In this document: positions 36,122 to 44,614 of the stretch, in pieces
How positions within the stretch are numbered: position 1 is the stretch's first letter
Layout of the letters: the number at the start of each line of letters is the position of its first letter
Source: Streptomyces musisoli
GTDB lineage: Bacteria; Actinomycetota; Actinomycetes; Streptomycetales; Streptomycetaceae
Assembly (NCBI RefSeq): GCF_016741855.1
Contig: NZ_JAERRH010000003.1
Span: 496,001-560,000 of the forward strand
Direction of reading: 5' to 3'
Length of the DNA stretch: 64,000 bases
Made by a program: the position numbers and the translations under genes
The notes under the pieces: generated by a model
What the model was told of the DNA's origin: nothing
Database searches by the model: none
Seen by the model: only the letters and a program-made list of their open reading frames with translations

Positions 36122-37012
36122 ATGTCCATCGAGATCACCAAGGTCACCGCACGCATCGGTGCGCGGGTGTCCGGCGTCGACGTCTCCGCGCCGCTCGCCC
36201 CGGAGGAGGTCGCCGCGATCCGCGAGGCCCTGAACGTGCACAAGGCGCTCGTCTTCGACGCCGGCCCCCTGGACGACACCGGCCAGCAGGCCTTCGCCCG
36301 CCACTTCGGCGACCTGACCACCGCGCACCCGACGGTCGGCGCGGTCGACGGCGCCCCCAACGTGCTGCCGGTCGACAGCGAGCGGGGCCGCGCCAACCAC
36401 TGGCACACCGACGTCACCTTCGTCCTCAACCCGCCGCAGGCCAGCACCCTGCGCTCGCTGACCGTCCCGCCGTACGGCGGCGAGACCCTGATCGCGAACG
36501 CGGCGGCCGCCTACCGCGACCTGCCGGAGCCGTTGCGGCGCCTCGCCGACACCCTGTGGGCGGAGCACACCAACGACTACGACTACGCGGTGCCGGACGA
36601 GGAGATCGACGAGGAGAAGGCCGCCCAGCGCGCGCAGTTCACCTCCATCAAGTACCGCACCGCCCACCCGGTGGTCCGCGTCCACCCGCTGACCGGCGAG
36701 CGGGGACTGTTCGTCGGCGGGTTCGCGCAGCGGATCGTCGGCCTGTCGGTCGGCGAGTCCCGCAAGGTCCTCGACCTGCTCCAGGCGTACGTCACCCGTC
36801 CGGAGAACGTGCTGCGCCACCGCTGGTCGGAGCGCCAGCTGGTGCTGTTCGACAACCGCATCACCCAGCACTACGCCATCGACAACTACGACGGCCTCCC
36901 GCGCCGCCTGCACCGGGTGACCGTCGCCGGTGACGTCCCGGTCGGCGTCGAGGGCAAGGAGAGCTACTCGGTCGAGGGCGACGCCTCGCACTACACCCCC
37001 GTGGCCGCGTAG
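36122..37012 (+). CDS. TauD/TfdA-family Fe(II)/2-oxoglutarate-dependent dioxygenase
   Basis: This 296-residue enzyme has Fe ligands H95 and D97 in NHWHTDVTF and a distal His near 250 in ITQHYAIDNY. The 2-oxoglutarate-binding Arg is in PRRLHRVTV. TauD-family enzymes hydroxylate taurine, alkylsulfates or aromatic ethers; the sulfur-uptake neighbours favour a sulfonate or sulfate ester. It is 14 bp behind the monooxygenase gene with AAAGGACCACCGCCC before the ATG, and it ends the operon. Confidence 0.92.
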   Translation: MSIEITKVTARIGARVSGVDVSAPLAPEEVAAIREALNVHKALVFDAGPLDDTGQQAFARHFGDLTTAHPTVGAVDGAPNVLPVDSERGRANHWHTDVTFVLNPPQASTLRSLTVPPYGGETLIANAAAAYRDLPEPLRRLADTLWAEHTNDYDYAVPDEEIDEEKAAQRAQFTSIKYRTAHPVVRVHPLTGERGLFVGGFAQRIVGLSVGESRKVLDLLQAYVTRPENVLRHRWSERQLVLFDNRITQHYAIDNYDGLPRRLHRVTVAGDVPVGVEGKESYSVEGDASHYTPVAA

Positions 37013-37018
37013 CCGGAG

Positions 37019-37051
37019 GTTCACCCTCCGTTCACAGAGTGTCCGGATAGT
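37019..37051 (+). promoter_or_regulatory. PHO-box-like direct repeat before the second APC permease
   Basis: GTTCACCCTCC at 37019-37029 is followed immediately by GTTCACAGAGT at 37030-37040, then a weaker unit GTCCGGATAGT. The 11 bp periodicity and GTTCAC core match the Streptomyces PhoP-binding direct repeat units. It lies ~93 bp before the permease start. Confidence 0.5.
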
Positions 37052-37132
37052 GGGCGGCTCCTTCGCCTCAGCGGACGGGCCGCCCAGACTGGCGGAGTTT
37101 TTGCCCGCCTATTGCACGGGAGAGCCGCGCCC

Positions 37133-38515
37133 ATGCCCAGCAGCACGACCACGGAGACGCCGCCGCAGCAGACGGACGCCTCCCTCTCCCACGGCCTCAA
37201 ACAGCGCCATCTGTCGATGATCGCCCTCGGTGGGGTGATCGGCGCCGGGCTGTTCGTCGGCTCCGGTGCGGGCATCGCCGCGGCCGGCCCGTCCATCGTG
37301 ATCGCCTACACCGTCTCCGGCCTCCTGGTGATGCTGGTGATGCGGATGCTCGGCGAGATGTCGGCCGCCTACCCGTCCTCCGGCTCCTTCTCGGCGCACG
37401 CCGAGCGGGCGATCGGCCCGTGGGCCGGCTTCGCGGCCGGCTGGTCCTTCTGGATCCTGCTGTGCACCGCCGTCGGCCTGGAGGGCATCGGCGCCGCGCA
37501 CATCGTCTCCGGCTGGCTGCCCGGCACCTCCGAGTGGCTGTGGGTCGCGCTGTTCATGGTGGTCTTCTGCGGGACGAACCTGGCCGCCGTGAAGAACTTC
37601 GGCGAGTTCGAGTTCTGGTTCGCCGCGCTGAAGGTCGGCGCGATCAGCCTCTTCCTGGTCCTCGGCGTACTGGCCATCGCCGGTGTGCTGCCCGGCACCG
37701 ACGCCCCCGGCACCTCGAACCTGACGGACTTCCTGCCGCACGGCAGCAACGGCCTGATCATCGGCCTGCTCGCGTCGGTCTTCGCGTACGGCGGCCTGGA
37801 GACGGTCACCATCGCCGCGGCCGAGTCCGAGGACCCGGTCAGGGGCGTAGCGTCCGCCGTCCGCACGGCGATGTGGCGCATCGCGCTGTTCTACATCGGC
37901 TCCATGGCGGTCGTCGTCACCCTGGTCCCGTGGGACTCCGAGGACGTCGTGGCGAAGGGCCCGTACGTCGCCGCCCTCGACCACCTGGGGATCTCCGGCG
38001 CGGGCCAGCTGATGAACGTGGTCGTCCTGGTCGCGCTGCTGTCCGCCATGAACGCCAACATCTACGGCTCCTCGCGCATCGCCTACTCCCTGGTGCAGCG
38101 CGGGCAGGGCCCCAAGGTGCTGGGCAGGCTGTCCGGCGGGGTCCCGCGGATCGCGGTGCTCGTCTCCTGCGTGCTCGGCTTCGTCTGCGTGCTGCTCAGC
38201 TACTGGCGGCCGGACGACGTCTTCAAGTGGCTGCTGAACATGATCGGCGCGGTCATCCTGGTCGTCTGGATCTTCATCGCGGTCTCCCAGCTGCTGCTGC
38301 GCCGCCGCATCGAGCGCGAGACCCCCGACCGGCTGGTCGTGCGCATGTGGGCGTTCCCGTGGCTGACCTGGGTCGCGCTGGCCGGAATGGCCGCGATCTT
38401 CGTACTGATGGCCCGCGAGCCGGACACCCGGCTGCAGCTGTACTCGACGGGCGGCATGACGCTGGTCCTGGCCGCGGTCGGCTACGCCTGGCAGCGGGCG
38501 CGCGCCAGGCGCTGA
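37133..38515 (+). CDS. APC-family amino acid permease (second paralogue)
   Basis: The 460-residue, 12-segment protein is clearly related to the permease at 27981-29399 (LKQRHLSMIALGGVIGAGLF, MRMLGEMSAAYPSSGSFSAH). I chose the ATG at 37133, with GGGAGAG upstream; a TTG at 37112 would be in frame but is less likely. A PHO-box-like repeat precedes it, suggesting control by phosphate status or by PhoP cross-talk with nitrogen metabolism. Confidence 0.9.
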   Translation: MPSSTTTETPPQQTDASLSHGLKQRHLSMIALGGVIGAGLFVGSGAGIAAAGPSIVIAYTVSGLLVMLVMRMLGEMSAAYPSSGSFSAHAERAIGPWAGFAAGWSFWILLCTAVGLEGIGAAHIVSGWLPGTSEWLWVALFMVVFCGTNLAAVKNFGEFEFWFAALKVGAISLFLVLGVLAIAGVLPGTDAPGTSNLTDFLPHGSNGLIIGLLASVFAYGGLETVTIAAAESEDPVRGVASAVRTAMWRIALFYIGSMAVVVTLVPWDSEDVVAKGPYVAALDHLGISGAGQLMNVVVLVALLSAMNANIYGSSRIAYSLVQRGQGPKVLGRLSGGVPRIAVLVSCVLGFVCVLLSYWRPDDVFKWLLNMIGAVILVVWIFIAVSQLLLRRRIERETPDRLVVRMWAFPWLTWVALAGMAAIFVLMAREPDTRLQLYSTGGMTLVLAAVGYAWQRARARR

Positions 38516-38571
38516 CCGCGCCCCGGTTCCGGCGAGGCCCCCACGTGCGACGGTGGATTCCAGGGGTCGTT

Positions 38572-39592
38572 GCAACACGAGTGATCAACTGGTTGTGGCC
38601 AGGAGCTTGGCGAGGCGCTCGGCTGGGGTTTCCCAGCCGAGCGTTTTGCGTGGGCGGCCGTTCAGCTCGGCGGCCACGACATCCAGGCTGGCGCGGGTGT
38701 GGACGGACAGGTCGGTGCTCTTGGGGAAGTACTGCCGCAGCAGGCCGTTGGTGTTCTCGTTGGAGCCGCGTTGCCAGGGGCTGGCTGGGTCGCAGAAGTA
38801 GACCGGGACGTCGGTGGCGACGGTGAAGGAGCCGTGGGCGGCCATCTCAGCGCCCTGGTCCCAGGTCAAGGACTGCACCAGGTGAGCGGGCAGTGTCTGG
38901 ACGGTTTCCACGAGCGCGTCGCGAACGTGTTCGGCGGTGCGGTCTTCGGGCAGGTGAAGCAGCATCACGTAGCGGGTGGCGCGTTCGACGAGGGTGCCCA
39001 GATCGTCTCGTGGGCCACGCGCATCTCCGGCCGGTCGGGAAACTGTGCCCGCAGAGCCTGGCAGATCTGTTCGGGGCTCCACCGTATGGACAGGCGGTGC
39101 TGGATGAAGCCGCGCAGTTGCGGGTTCTGGCCGATCTTCCCGGGCTTGGGGCGGGGCCGGCGGGCCTGTGCGCGGGCGTGGGCGGCGTGCGGCCGGTACT
39201 GGCCGTTGCCCGGGTGCCGGTTGCGCCGGATTTCGCGGCTGATGGTGGACGGGCTGCGGCCCAGCTCGGCCGCTATCTGCCGGATGGTGGCCTTCTCCCG
39301 CAGCCGGTCGGCGATGTGGATGCGGTCGGCCTCGCGTAGGTAGCGGGACGGACCCTCGGGCAACGCCACAGCGAGCACCGGCGGTCTCGCCTTGTCCTTG
39401 CCCCAGGCGCCCCGGCCGTTGCGCCATCGCTTGCCCGTCCGGGAGTTGATCCCGACGCGTCTGCATGCTTCGACGCTGGTCAGGCCCTGGTCCATGAGCC
39501 GGAAGTATTCCTCCCGCTCACGGACCAGGAGCTTGCGGCCTAGAACCCAAGGACACGTGGGGGCCTTTCTGTTGTCCTGGATCAGTTGTTGC
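38572..39592 (-). mobile_element. IS30-family insertion sequence remnant
   Basis: A ~1.02 kb element carries a decayed IS30-type transposase. Imperfect terminal inverted repeats can be proposed: GCAACACGAGTGATC at the left and, reading inward from the right, GCAACAACTGATC (two-base gap). The right end abuts the -10 region of sodF. Boundaries are uncertain because the repeats are degenerate and no clear target duplication is seen. The deletion within the transposase shows that the element is inactive. Confidence 0.65.
38585..39495 (-). pseudogene. IS30-family transposase with internal deletion and frameshift
   Basis: The N-terminal part (helix-turn-helix: ADRLREKATIRQIAAELGRS; RWSPEQICQALRAQFPDRPE) runs normally to AHETI and then jumps, in another frame, to GTLVERATRYVMLLHLPED at about 39000. 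The intervening segment, which in IS30 transposases carries the first catalytic Asp, is missing (roughly 75 codons by comparison with family members as I know them). The downstream Asp (LTWDQGAEM) and Glu (NENTNGLLRQYFPK) remain. Coding similarity also extends upstream of the ATG at 39495 to about 39545 (LGRKLLVREREEYFRL). Confidence 0.85.
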
Positions 39593-39598
39593 TAGCGT
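39570..39598 (+). promoter_or_regulatory. sodF promoter
   Basis: The -10 TAGCGT at 39593-39598 is good. A -35 could be TGTTGT at 39570-39575 (17 bp spacing) or TTGTCC at 39572 (15 bp). The -35 candidates lie inside the IS30 remnant, the -10 just outside it. Confidence 0.5.
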
Positions 39599-39602
39599 GT
39601 AG

Positions 39603-39619
39603 TTGCAAGAGACTTGCAA
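39603..39619 (+). promoter_or_regulatory. Nur box (nickel-responsive operator) at sodF
   Basis: TTGCAA-GAGAC-TTGCAA matches the Nur operator half sites spaced by 5 bp. It covers the predicted transcription start of sodF, so Ni-bound Nur would block transcription. This agrees with the known reciprocal control of Fe-SOD and Ni-SOD in Streptomyces. Confidence 0.8.
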
Positions 39620-39642
39620 TAAGGTTCCGGAGGGGATCACCC

Positions 39643-40290
39643 ATGCCCGTCTACACGTTGCCCGACCTGCCCTACGACTACTCGGCCCTGGCCCCCGTGA
39701 TCAGCCCCGAGATCATCGAGCTGCACCACGACAAGCACCACGCGGCCTATGTGAAGGGCGCCAACGACACCCTGGAGCAGCTCGCCGAGGCGCGGGACAA
39801 GGAGTCGTGGGGCTCGGTCAACGGCCTGGAGAAGAACCTGGCCTTCCACCTCTCCGGGCACATCCTGCACTCGATCTACTGGCAGAACATGACCGGCCCG
39901 AAGGAGGGCGGCGGCGAGCCGCTGGCCGCCGACGGGGTGGGCGGACTGGCCGAGGCGATCAAGGAGTCCTTCGGTTCCTTCGCCGGCTTCAAGGCGCAGC
40001 TCTCCAAGGCCTCGGCGACCACCCAGGGTTCGGGCTGGGGCGTGCTCGCCTACGAGCCGCTCAGCGGGCGCCTGATCGTGGAGCAGGTCTACGACCACCA
40101 GGGCAACGTCGGCCAGGGCTCCACCCCGATCCTGGTCTTCGACGCCTGGGAGCATGCCTTCTACCTCCAGTACCGCAACCAGAAGGTGGACTTCATCGAG
40201 GCGATGTGGAAGGTCGTCGACTGGCAGGACGTGGCGAGGCGGTACGAGGCCGCCAGGTCCCGCGCCGACGTGCTGCTGCTCACCCCCTGA
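39643..40290 (+). CDS. sodF: Superoxide dismutase, Fe(Zn)-type SodF
   Basis: The 215-residue Fe/Mn SOD family enzyme begins [20 protein letters not shown]. Metal ligands are visible: His in [14 protein letters not shown], His in [13 protein letters not shown], and Asp and His in [22 protein letters not shown] lies 10 bp before the ATG. A Nur box at the promoter predicts repression when nickel is sufficient and the Ni-SOD takes over. A terminator hairpin follows at 40348. Confidence 0.96.
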   Translation: MPVYTLPDLPYDYSALAPVISPEIIELHHDKHHAAYVKGANDTLEQLAEARDKESWGSVNGLEKNLAFHLSGHILHSIYWQNMTGPKEGGGEPLAADGVGGLAEAIKESFGSFAGFKAQLSKASATTQGSGWGVLAYEPLSGRLIVEQVYDHQGNVGQGSTPILVFDAWEHAFYLQYRNQKVDFIEAMWKVVDWQDVARRYEAARSRADVLLLTP

Positions 40291-40347
40291 GAACGTCCTG
40301 CCTCGTGATCGTCTTCTCACCTTTCACGGCGGCAGGCGGATGAAAGG

Positions 40348-40380
40348 AGACCCCCGCGAGGACGTGACTCGCGGGGGTCT
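40348..40380 (+). terminator. Terminator downstream of sodF
   Basis: A perfect 13 bp inverted repeat (AGACCCCCGCGAG, 7 nt loop, CTCGCGGGGGTCT) lies 58 bp past the stop. Confidence 0.8.
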
Positions 40381-40470
40381 TCCCCACCCCCGCGTCAGCC
40401 GATCGGCTGACCCGGAGTTCCACCGGGCACCCGTGTCCGGGACATGCCCCCGCCCGCCAGGGTTTTGGGC

Positions 40471-42678
40471 ATGAACACACTCACTGTGCGTGCGGCGCGC
40501 TGGAGCGCACGGCACCCCTGGCTGGCCCTGACCGGCTGGCTGCTGTTCGTGGCGCTGTGCCTGGGCGCCGGCAGCGCCGCGGGGACCCACAGCGCGAGGA
40601 CGGCCGACTACCGGGTCGGCGAGGCCGGGCGGGCGGAGGCACTGGCGGCCGACGGACACCTCGAACGCCTGCCCGCCGAACAGATACTGATCTCGGCCCG
40701 CTCCCATGCGGGCGAGGGCAGGCCCCTCGGTGCCCCGGACCACCGGGCCGCCGCCTCGGCCGCGCGGGAGCTCACCGCCCGGATGCGGCAGCTGCCCGAA
40801 GTCGCGGGCGTGGCCGCCCCGGTCCGCTCCTCCGACGGCCGCGTCCTCATGGTCGAGGTCTTGGTCGAGGGCGAGGAACGGGACGCCAAGGACAAGGTCG
40901 GCGCCCTGCTCGCGCAGACCGCCGCCGTCCAGAAGGACCACCCGGAACTGCTCGTGCAGGAGACCGGCGGCCCCTCCGTCAGCAAGGGGGTCGACGAGCA
41001 GCGCGGCGCCGACCTGGCCCTCTCCGAGAAGATCACGCTGCCGGTCACCCTGCTCACCCTGCTGGCGGTGTTCGGCTCGGTCACGATGGCCGCCGTGCCG
41101 CTGCTGCTGGCGCTGTCGTCCATCGCGGCGGCGGTCGGCCTGGCGATGCTCGCCTCGCACCTCACTCCCGACGCGGGCGTGGGCACGAACGTCATCCTCA
41201 TGATCGGGCTCGCGGTCGGCGTCGACTACACCCTCTTCCACCTCAAGCGGGAACGCGAGGAGCGCGCCCGCTCCGGCGGACGGCTCGGCTCCGAGCAGCT
41301 CGTCGAACTGGCGGCGGCGACCTCCGGACGGGCCGTGCTGGTCTCGGGGCTCGCGGTCGTCGCCTCCACCGCCACCCTGTACCTGGCCTCGGACGTGATC
41401 TTCTCCTCGCTCGCCACCGGCACGGTCGTGGTCGTCCTGGTCGCGGTGGCCAGCTCCCTGACCGCGCTGCCCGCCCTGCTGACCGTCCTGGGCAGGCGGG
41501 CCGAGCGGCGGGCAGCGCGGCGGGCGGAGCGCGGGAAGCCCGCCCGGCGGATCCGCGGCGAAGGCGGCGGCCGGTTCTGGCCGGTGCTGCTGCGGCCCGC
41601 CGCCCGGCACCCGCTGGCCACCCTGTGCGTCTCGCTCCTCGCCCTGCTCGCCCTGGCCCTTCCGCTGACCGGCCTGAAGATCACGGAGATGAGCCGGGAC
41701 ACCCACTCCCGCGCCATCCCCGCCATGCGGGTCTACGACCGGCTCAACGACGCCTTCCCCGAGCGACGGGTCACCCACCAGGTCGTCGTACGGGCCGGCG
41801 CGGACCGCTCCGAAGAGGTCGCCGGGGAACTGCGCGAACTGGCCCGACTGGCCGCCGGGGACCCGCTGTTCACCGGCTTCTCCCGGATCCGCACCTCCGC
41901 CGACCACCGGACGAGCACCCTGGAACTGAGGGTCCCGTACCTCGGCGACTCCCCCCAGGCGTACGACTCCCTGGACCACCTGCGGGACGACTACCTGCCC
42001 GCCACCGTCGGCCGGATCGCCGGCGCCGAGTACGGCGTGACCGGCGATGTCGCCCGCTACCAGGACTATCCGGCCCACCAGAACGGCAGACTCCCCCTCG
42101 TCCTCGGCACGTTGCTCCTCGTGACGTTCCTGATGACCCTGTACGCGTTCCGGTCCGTCGTCCTCGGTTTGATCGGTGTCGTGCTGAACCTGCTGTCGGC
42201 GGCGGCCGCGCTCGGTCTGCTGGTCCTCGTCTTCCAGCACGGCTGGGCCGAGGGGCTGCTGGACTTCCGTTCCACGGGGTCGGTCGGTTCGCGCGTGCCG
42301 CTGTTCCTGTTCGTGATCCTGTTCGGGCTGTCGATGGACTACCAGGTGTTCGTGGTGAGCCGGATCCGGGAGGCGGTGCTGGACGGCACGCCCACCCGGC
42401 AGGCGGTGCTGGACGGGGTCCGGCGGTCGGCGAGCGTGGTGACCAGCGCGGCGGTCGTGATGACGACCGTGTTCGTGAGCTTCGTCTTCCTGCACATCAT
42501 CGAGATGAAGCAGATCGGTTTCGTGCTCGCGGCGGCCGTGCTGATCGACGCGTTCGTGGTGCGCGTACTCGTTCTGCCGGCGGCGATGCTGCTGCTCGGC
42601 GAGGGCAGTTGGTGGCCGTCGCGGGTGGGGCGGGCCCCCGTATCGGCCCCCGCGCGGCAACCGGCCGACGTACGTTGA
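40471..42678 (+). CDS. MMPL family (RND-type) transporter
   Basis: The 735-residue protein has two halves, each with a large extracytoplasmic loop and a block of transmembrane helices, as in MmpL/RND exporters. Family motifs are GVDYTLFHLKREREERARS in the first half and FGLSMDYQVFVVSRIREAVL in the second, where an Asp relays protons. Actinobacterial MMPLs export lipids or siderophores; the cargo is unknown. The stop codon is 5 bp before the sensor kinase gene, which suggests the two-component system may control it. Confidence 0.92.
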   Translation: MNTLTVRAARWSARHPWLALTGWLLFVALCLGAGSAAGTHSARTADYRVGEAGRAEALAADGHLERLPAEQILISARSHAGEGRPLGAPDHRAAASAARELTARMRQLPEVAGVAAPVRSSDGRVLMVEVLVEGEERDAKDKVGALLAQTAAVQKDHPELLVQETGGPSVSKGVDEQRGADLALSEKITLPVTLLTLLAVFGSVTMAAVPLLLALSSIAAAVGLAMLASHLTPDAGVGTNVILMIGLAVGVDYTLFHLKREREERARSGGRLGSEQLVELAAATSGRAVLVSGLAVVASTATLYLASDVIFSSLATGTVVVVLVAVASSLTALPALLTVLGRRAERRAARRAERGKPARRIRGEGGGRFWPVLLRPAARHPLATLCVSLLALLALALPLTGLKITEMSRDTHSRAIPAMRVYDRLNDAFPERRVTHQVVVRAGADRSEEVAGELRELARLAAGDPLFTGFSRIRTSADHRTSTLELRVPYLGDSPQAYDSLDHLRDDYLPATVGRIAGAEYGVTGDVARYQDYPAHQNGRLPLVLGTLLLVTFLMTLYAFRSVVLGLIGVVLNLLSAAAALGLLVLVFQHGWAEGLLDFRSTGSVGSRVPLFLFVILFGLSMDYQVFVVSRIREAVLDGTPTRQAVLDGVRRSASVVTSAAVVMTTVFVSFVFLHIIEMKQIGFVLAAAVLIDAFVVRVLVLPAAMLLLGEGSWWPSRVGRAPVSAPARQPADVR

Positions 42679-42683
42679 TCCCC

Positions 42684-43868
42684 ATGACCTCGCCTGCCGG
42701 GCCGGCCGCCGACGCCTTCTGGGCGTCGACGCTGCGCCGATGGAACACCGTGTGCTGGATGCTGTTCGCCGCGATGGCCGTCGGCATCACCGCGCTGAGC
42801 GAGGGCGGCGCCCGGTACGCGGCCCTCGCCCTGCTCGGCAGCGTGGCGCTGGCCTTCGCGGTCCTGCACCGCTTCCCGGCCAACCCCGTCGTGCGGCCGC
42901 ACGGCTACCTCGCGGTGCTGGTCCTGGCGCTCGGCGGGCTGGCCTACCTGCGCACCAGCTACGCGGCCCTGTTCATGGTGACGCTGCCGCACTACTGGAT
43001 GTTCGGGCGGACACCGAGGATCTCGCTCGGGTTCCTCGGCCTGGCCACCGCCGGCACCCTGCTGGGGAGCTGGGTGCGGCAGGGGTGGTCCGGGGAGTTC
43101 TTCGGCGAGACGGTCGTGGGCACGCTGATCGTGGTGGCGGTGGGGGTGCTGATCGGGCTGTGGGCGCGCGCGGTCGTCGAGCAGAGCACCGAACGCGCCC
43201 GGCTCATCGACGAGTTGCGGCGCACGCAGGCGGAGCTGTCGCAGGCGCACCAGCGGCAGGGCGCGGCCGACGAGAGGGAACGGATGGCCCGGGAGATCCA
43301 CGACACGCTGGCGCAGGGCTTCGCGTCCATCGTCGTCCTGGCCGAGGCGGCCCAGGCCGGTCTGGCGGCGGATCCCGCACGCAGTGCCCGCCGGCTGCGC
43401 TCGATCGAGTCGACGGCCCGCGAGAACCTCGCCGAGGCCCGTGAGCTGGTCGCGTCGGGCGGGCAGGGGCCGCGGCCGGAGTCCGGCTCCGTGGCGGGGA
43501 CCCTGCGCCGCGTCCTGGACCGGTTCGCCGACGACACCGGGCTGACCGTGCACGCCGAGCTGGCCGACCTCGACTGCGACCAGCAGACCCGGATCGCGTT
43601 GCTGCGCTGCACCCAGGAGTCCCTGGCCAACGTGCGCAGACACGCCCGCGCCTCGACGGTCGGGGTGGTGCTGGCCCGGCGGCCGTACGGGGTGGAGCTG
43701 GAGGTGACCGACGACGGCGCCGGATTCGTGGTGGAGGCCTCGACGGGCTTCGGGCTCGACGGCATGCGCAAGCGGCTCGCCGAACTGGGCGGGCGGCTGA
43801 CGGTGACCAGTTCGGTCGGCGACGGGACGAGGATCCTCGCGGTGGTCCCGGTGGAGGGGGCGGTATGA
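42684..43868 (+). CDS. Sensor histidine kinase (NarL-type, HisKA_3)
   Basis: In this 394-residue protein, residues ~20-165 contain about five transmembrane segments without a large external loop, so the stimulus is probably sensed in the membrane. A coiled coil is followed by the HisKA_3 dimerisation motif REIHDTLAQGFASIVVLAE with His206, and an ATPase domain with N box (TQESLANVRRHARA) and G box (VTDDGAGF; GFGLDGMRKRL). No ribosome binding site is visible; TACGTT lies 7 nt before the ATG, so a leaderless internal promoter is possible. The stop overlaps the regulator start (ATGA). Confidence 0.92.
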   Translation: MTSPAGPAADAFWASTLRRWNTVCWMLFAAMAVGITALSEGGARYAALALLGSVALAFAVLHRFPANPVVRPHGYLAVLVLALGGLAYLRTSYAALFMVTLPHYWMFGRTPRISLGFLGLATAGTLLGSWVRQGWSGEFFGETVVGTLIVVAVGVLIGLWARAVVEQSTERARLIDELRRTQAELSQAHQRQGAADERERMAREIHDTLAQGFASIVVLAEAAQAGLAADPARSARRLRSIESTARENLAEARELVASGGQGPRPESGSVAGTLRRVLDRFADDTGLTVHAELADLDCDQQTRIALLRCTQESLANVRRHARASTVGVVLARRPYGVELEVTDDGAGFVVEASTGFGLDGMRKRLAELGGRLTVTSSVGDGTRILAVVPVEGAV

Positions 43869-44518
43869 GCGGCGGCGGTACGAGCGGCGAGAGGCTTCGC
43901 GTCGTCGTGGTGGACGACCACACCGTGATGCGGGCGGGGGTGATCGCCCTGCTCGACGGGGAGAGCGACATGGAGATCATCGGCGAGGCGGGCGACGGCC
44001 GCGCCGCCCTCGGACTGGTCGCCCGGCACCACCCGGACGTGGCACTGGTCGATCTGCGCATGCCCGTGCTGGACGGGGTGGCGACGACCGCCGAGATCGC
44101 CGCCCGGCACCCGCGCACCCGGGTGCTGATCCTCACCACCTACGACACGGACGCCGACATCGAGCGGGGCGTCGAGGCCGGTGCCATCGGCTATCTGCTC
44201 AAGGACACCACCCGGGAACAGCTGGCGGACGCGATCCGCTCGGCCGCGCGCGGGGAGACCGTGCTCGCTCCCCGCGTGGCGGAGAAACTGGTCGCCCGGA
44301 TGCGGCGTCCGGTCCAGGATCCGCTGACGGCACGCGAGACCGACGTCCTGAGCGCGGTCGCGGACGGTCTCACCAACGCCGAGATCGGCCGCCGCCTCGT
44401 CATCACGGAAGCCACCGTCAAGACGCATCTGCTGCGCCTGTTCGCCAAGCTCGACGTCAACGACCGGACCCGGGCGGTGGTGGTGGCCATGGAGCGGGGA
44501 CTGCTGCCGCGGCCCTGA
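43865..44518 (+). CDS. LuxR/NarL-family two-component response regulator
   Basis: The 217-residue regulator has a receiver domain with acidic pocket VVVDDH (near 13-18), phosphoacceptor Asp63 in LVDLRMPVLDG and Lys in YLLKDTTRE. It is followed by a LuxR-type DNA-binding domain (LTARETDVLSAVADGLTNAE then IGRRLVITEATVKTHLLRLF). It is translationally coupled to the kinase gene. The likely target is the adjacent MMPL exporter gene. Confidence 0.95.
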   Translation: MSGGGTSGERLRVVVVDDHTVMRAGVIALLDGESDMEIIGEAGDGRAALGLVARHHPDVALVDLRMPVLDGVATTAEIAARHPRTRVLILTTYDTDADIERGVEAGAIGYLLKDTTREQLADAIRSAARGETVLAPRVAEKLVARMRRPVQDPLTARETDVLSAVADGLTNAEIGRRLVITEATVKTHLLRLFAKLDVNDRTRAVVVAMERGLLPRP

Positions 44519-44577
44519 CCGGCCCGCGCGCGGTGCGGCCGGGCCGCGGCCGTGGACCGGCCGGTCCGGGCACGCGG

Positions 44578-44604
44578 ACGGGCCCGGCGCCGGGCCGGGC
44601 CCGT
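44578..44604. terminator. Bidirectional terminator between convergent genes
   Basis: The 11 bp inverted repeat ACGGGCCCGGC ... GCCGGGCCCGT lies between the response regulator and the convergent thioredoxin-fold gene. Confidence 0.7.
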
Positions 44605-44614
44605 ACCGGGCGGT

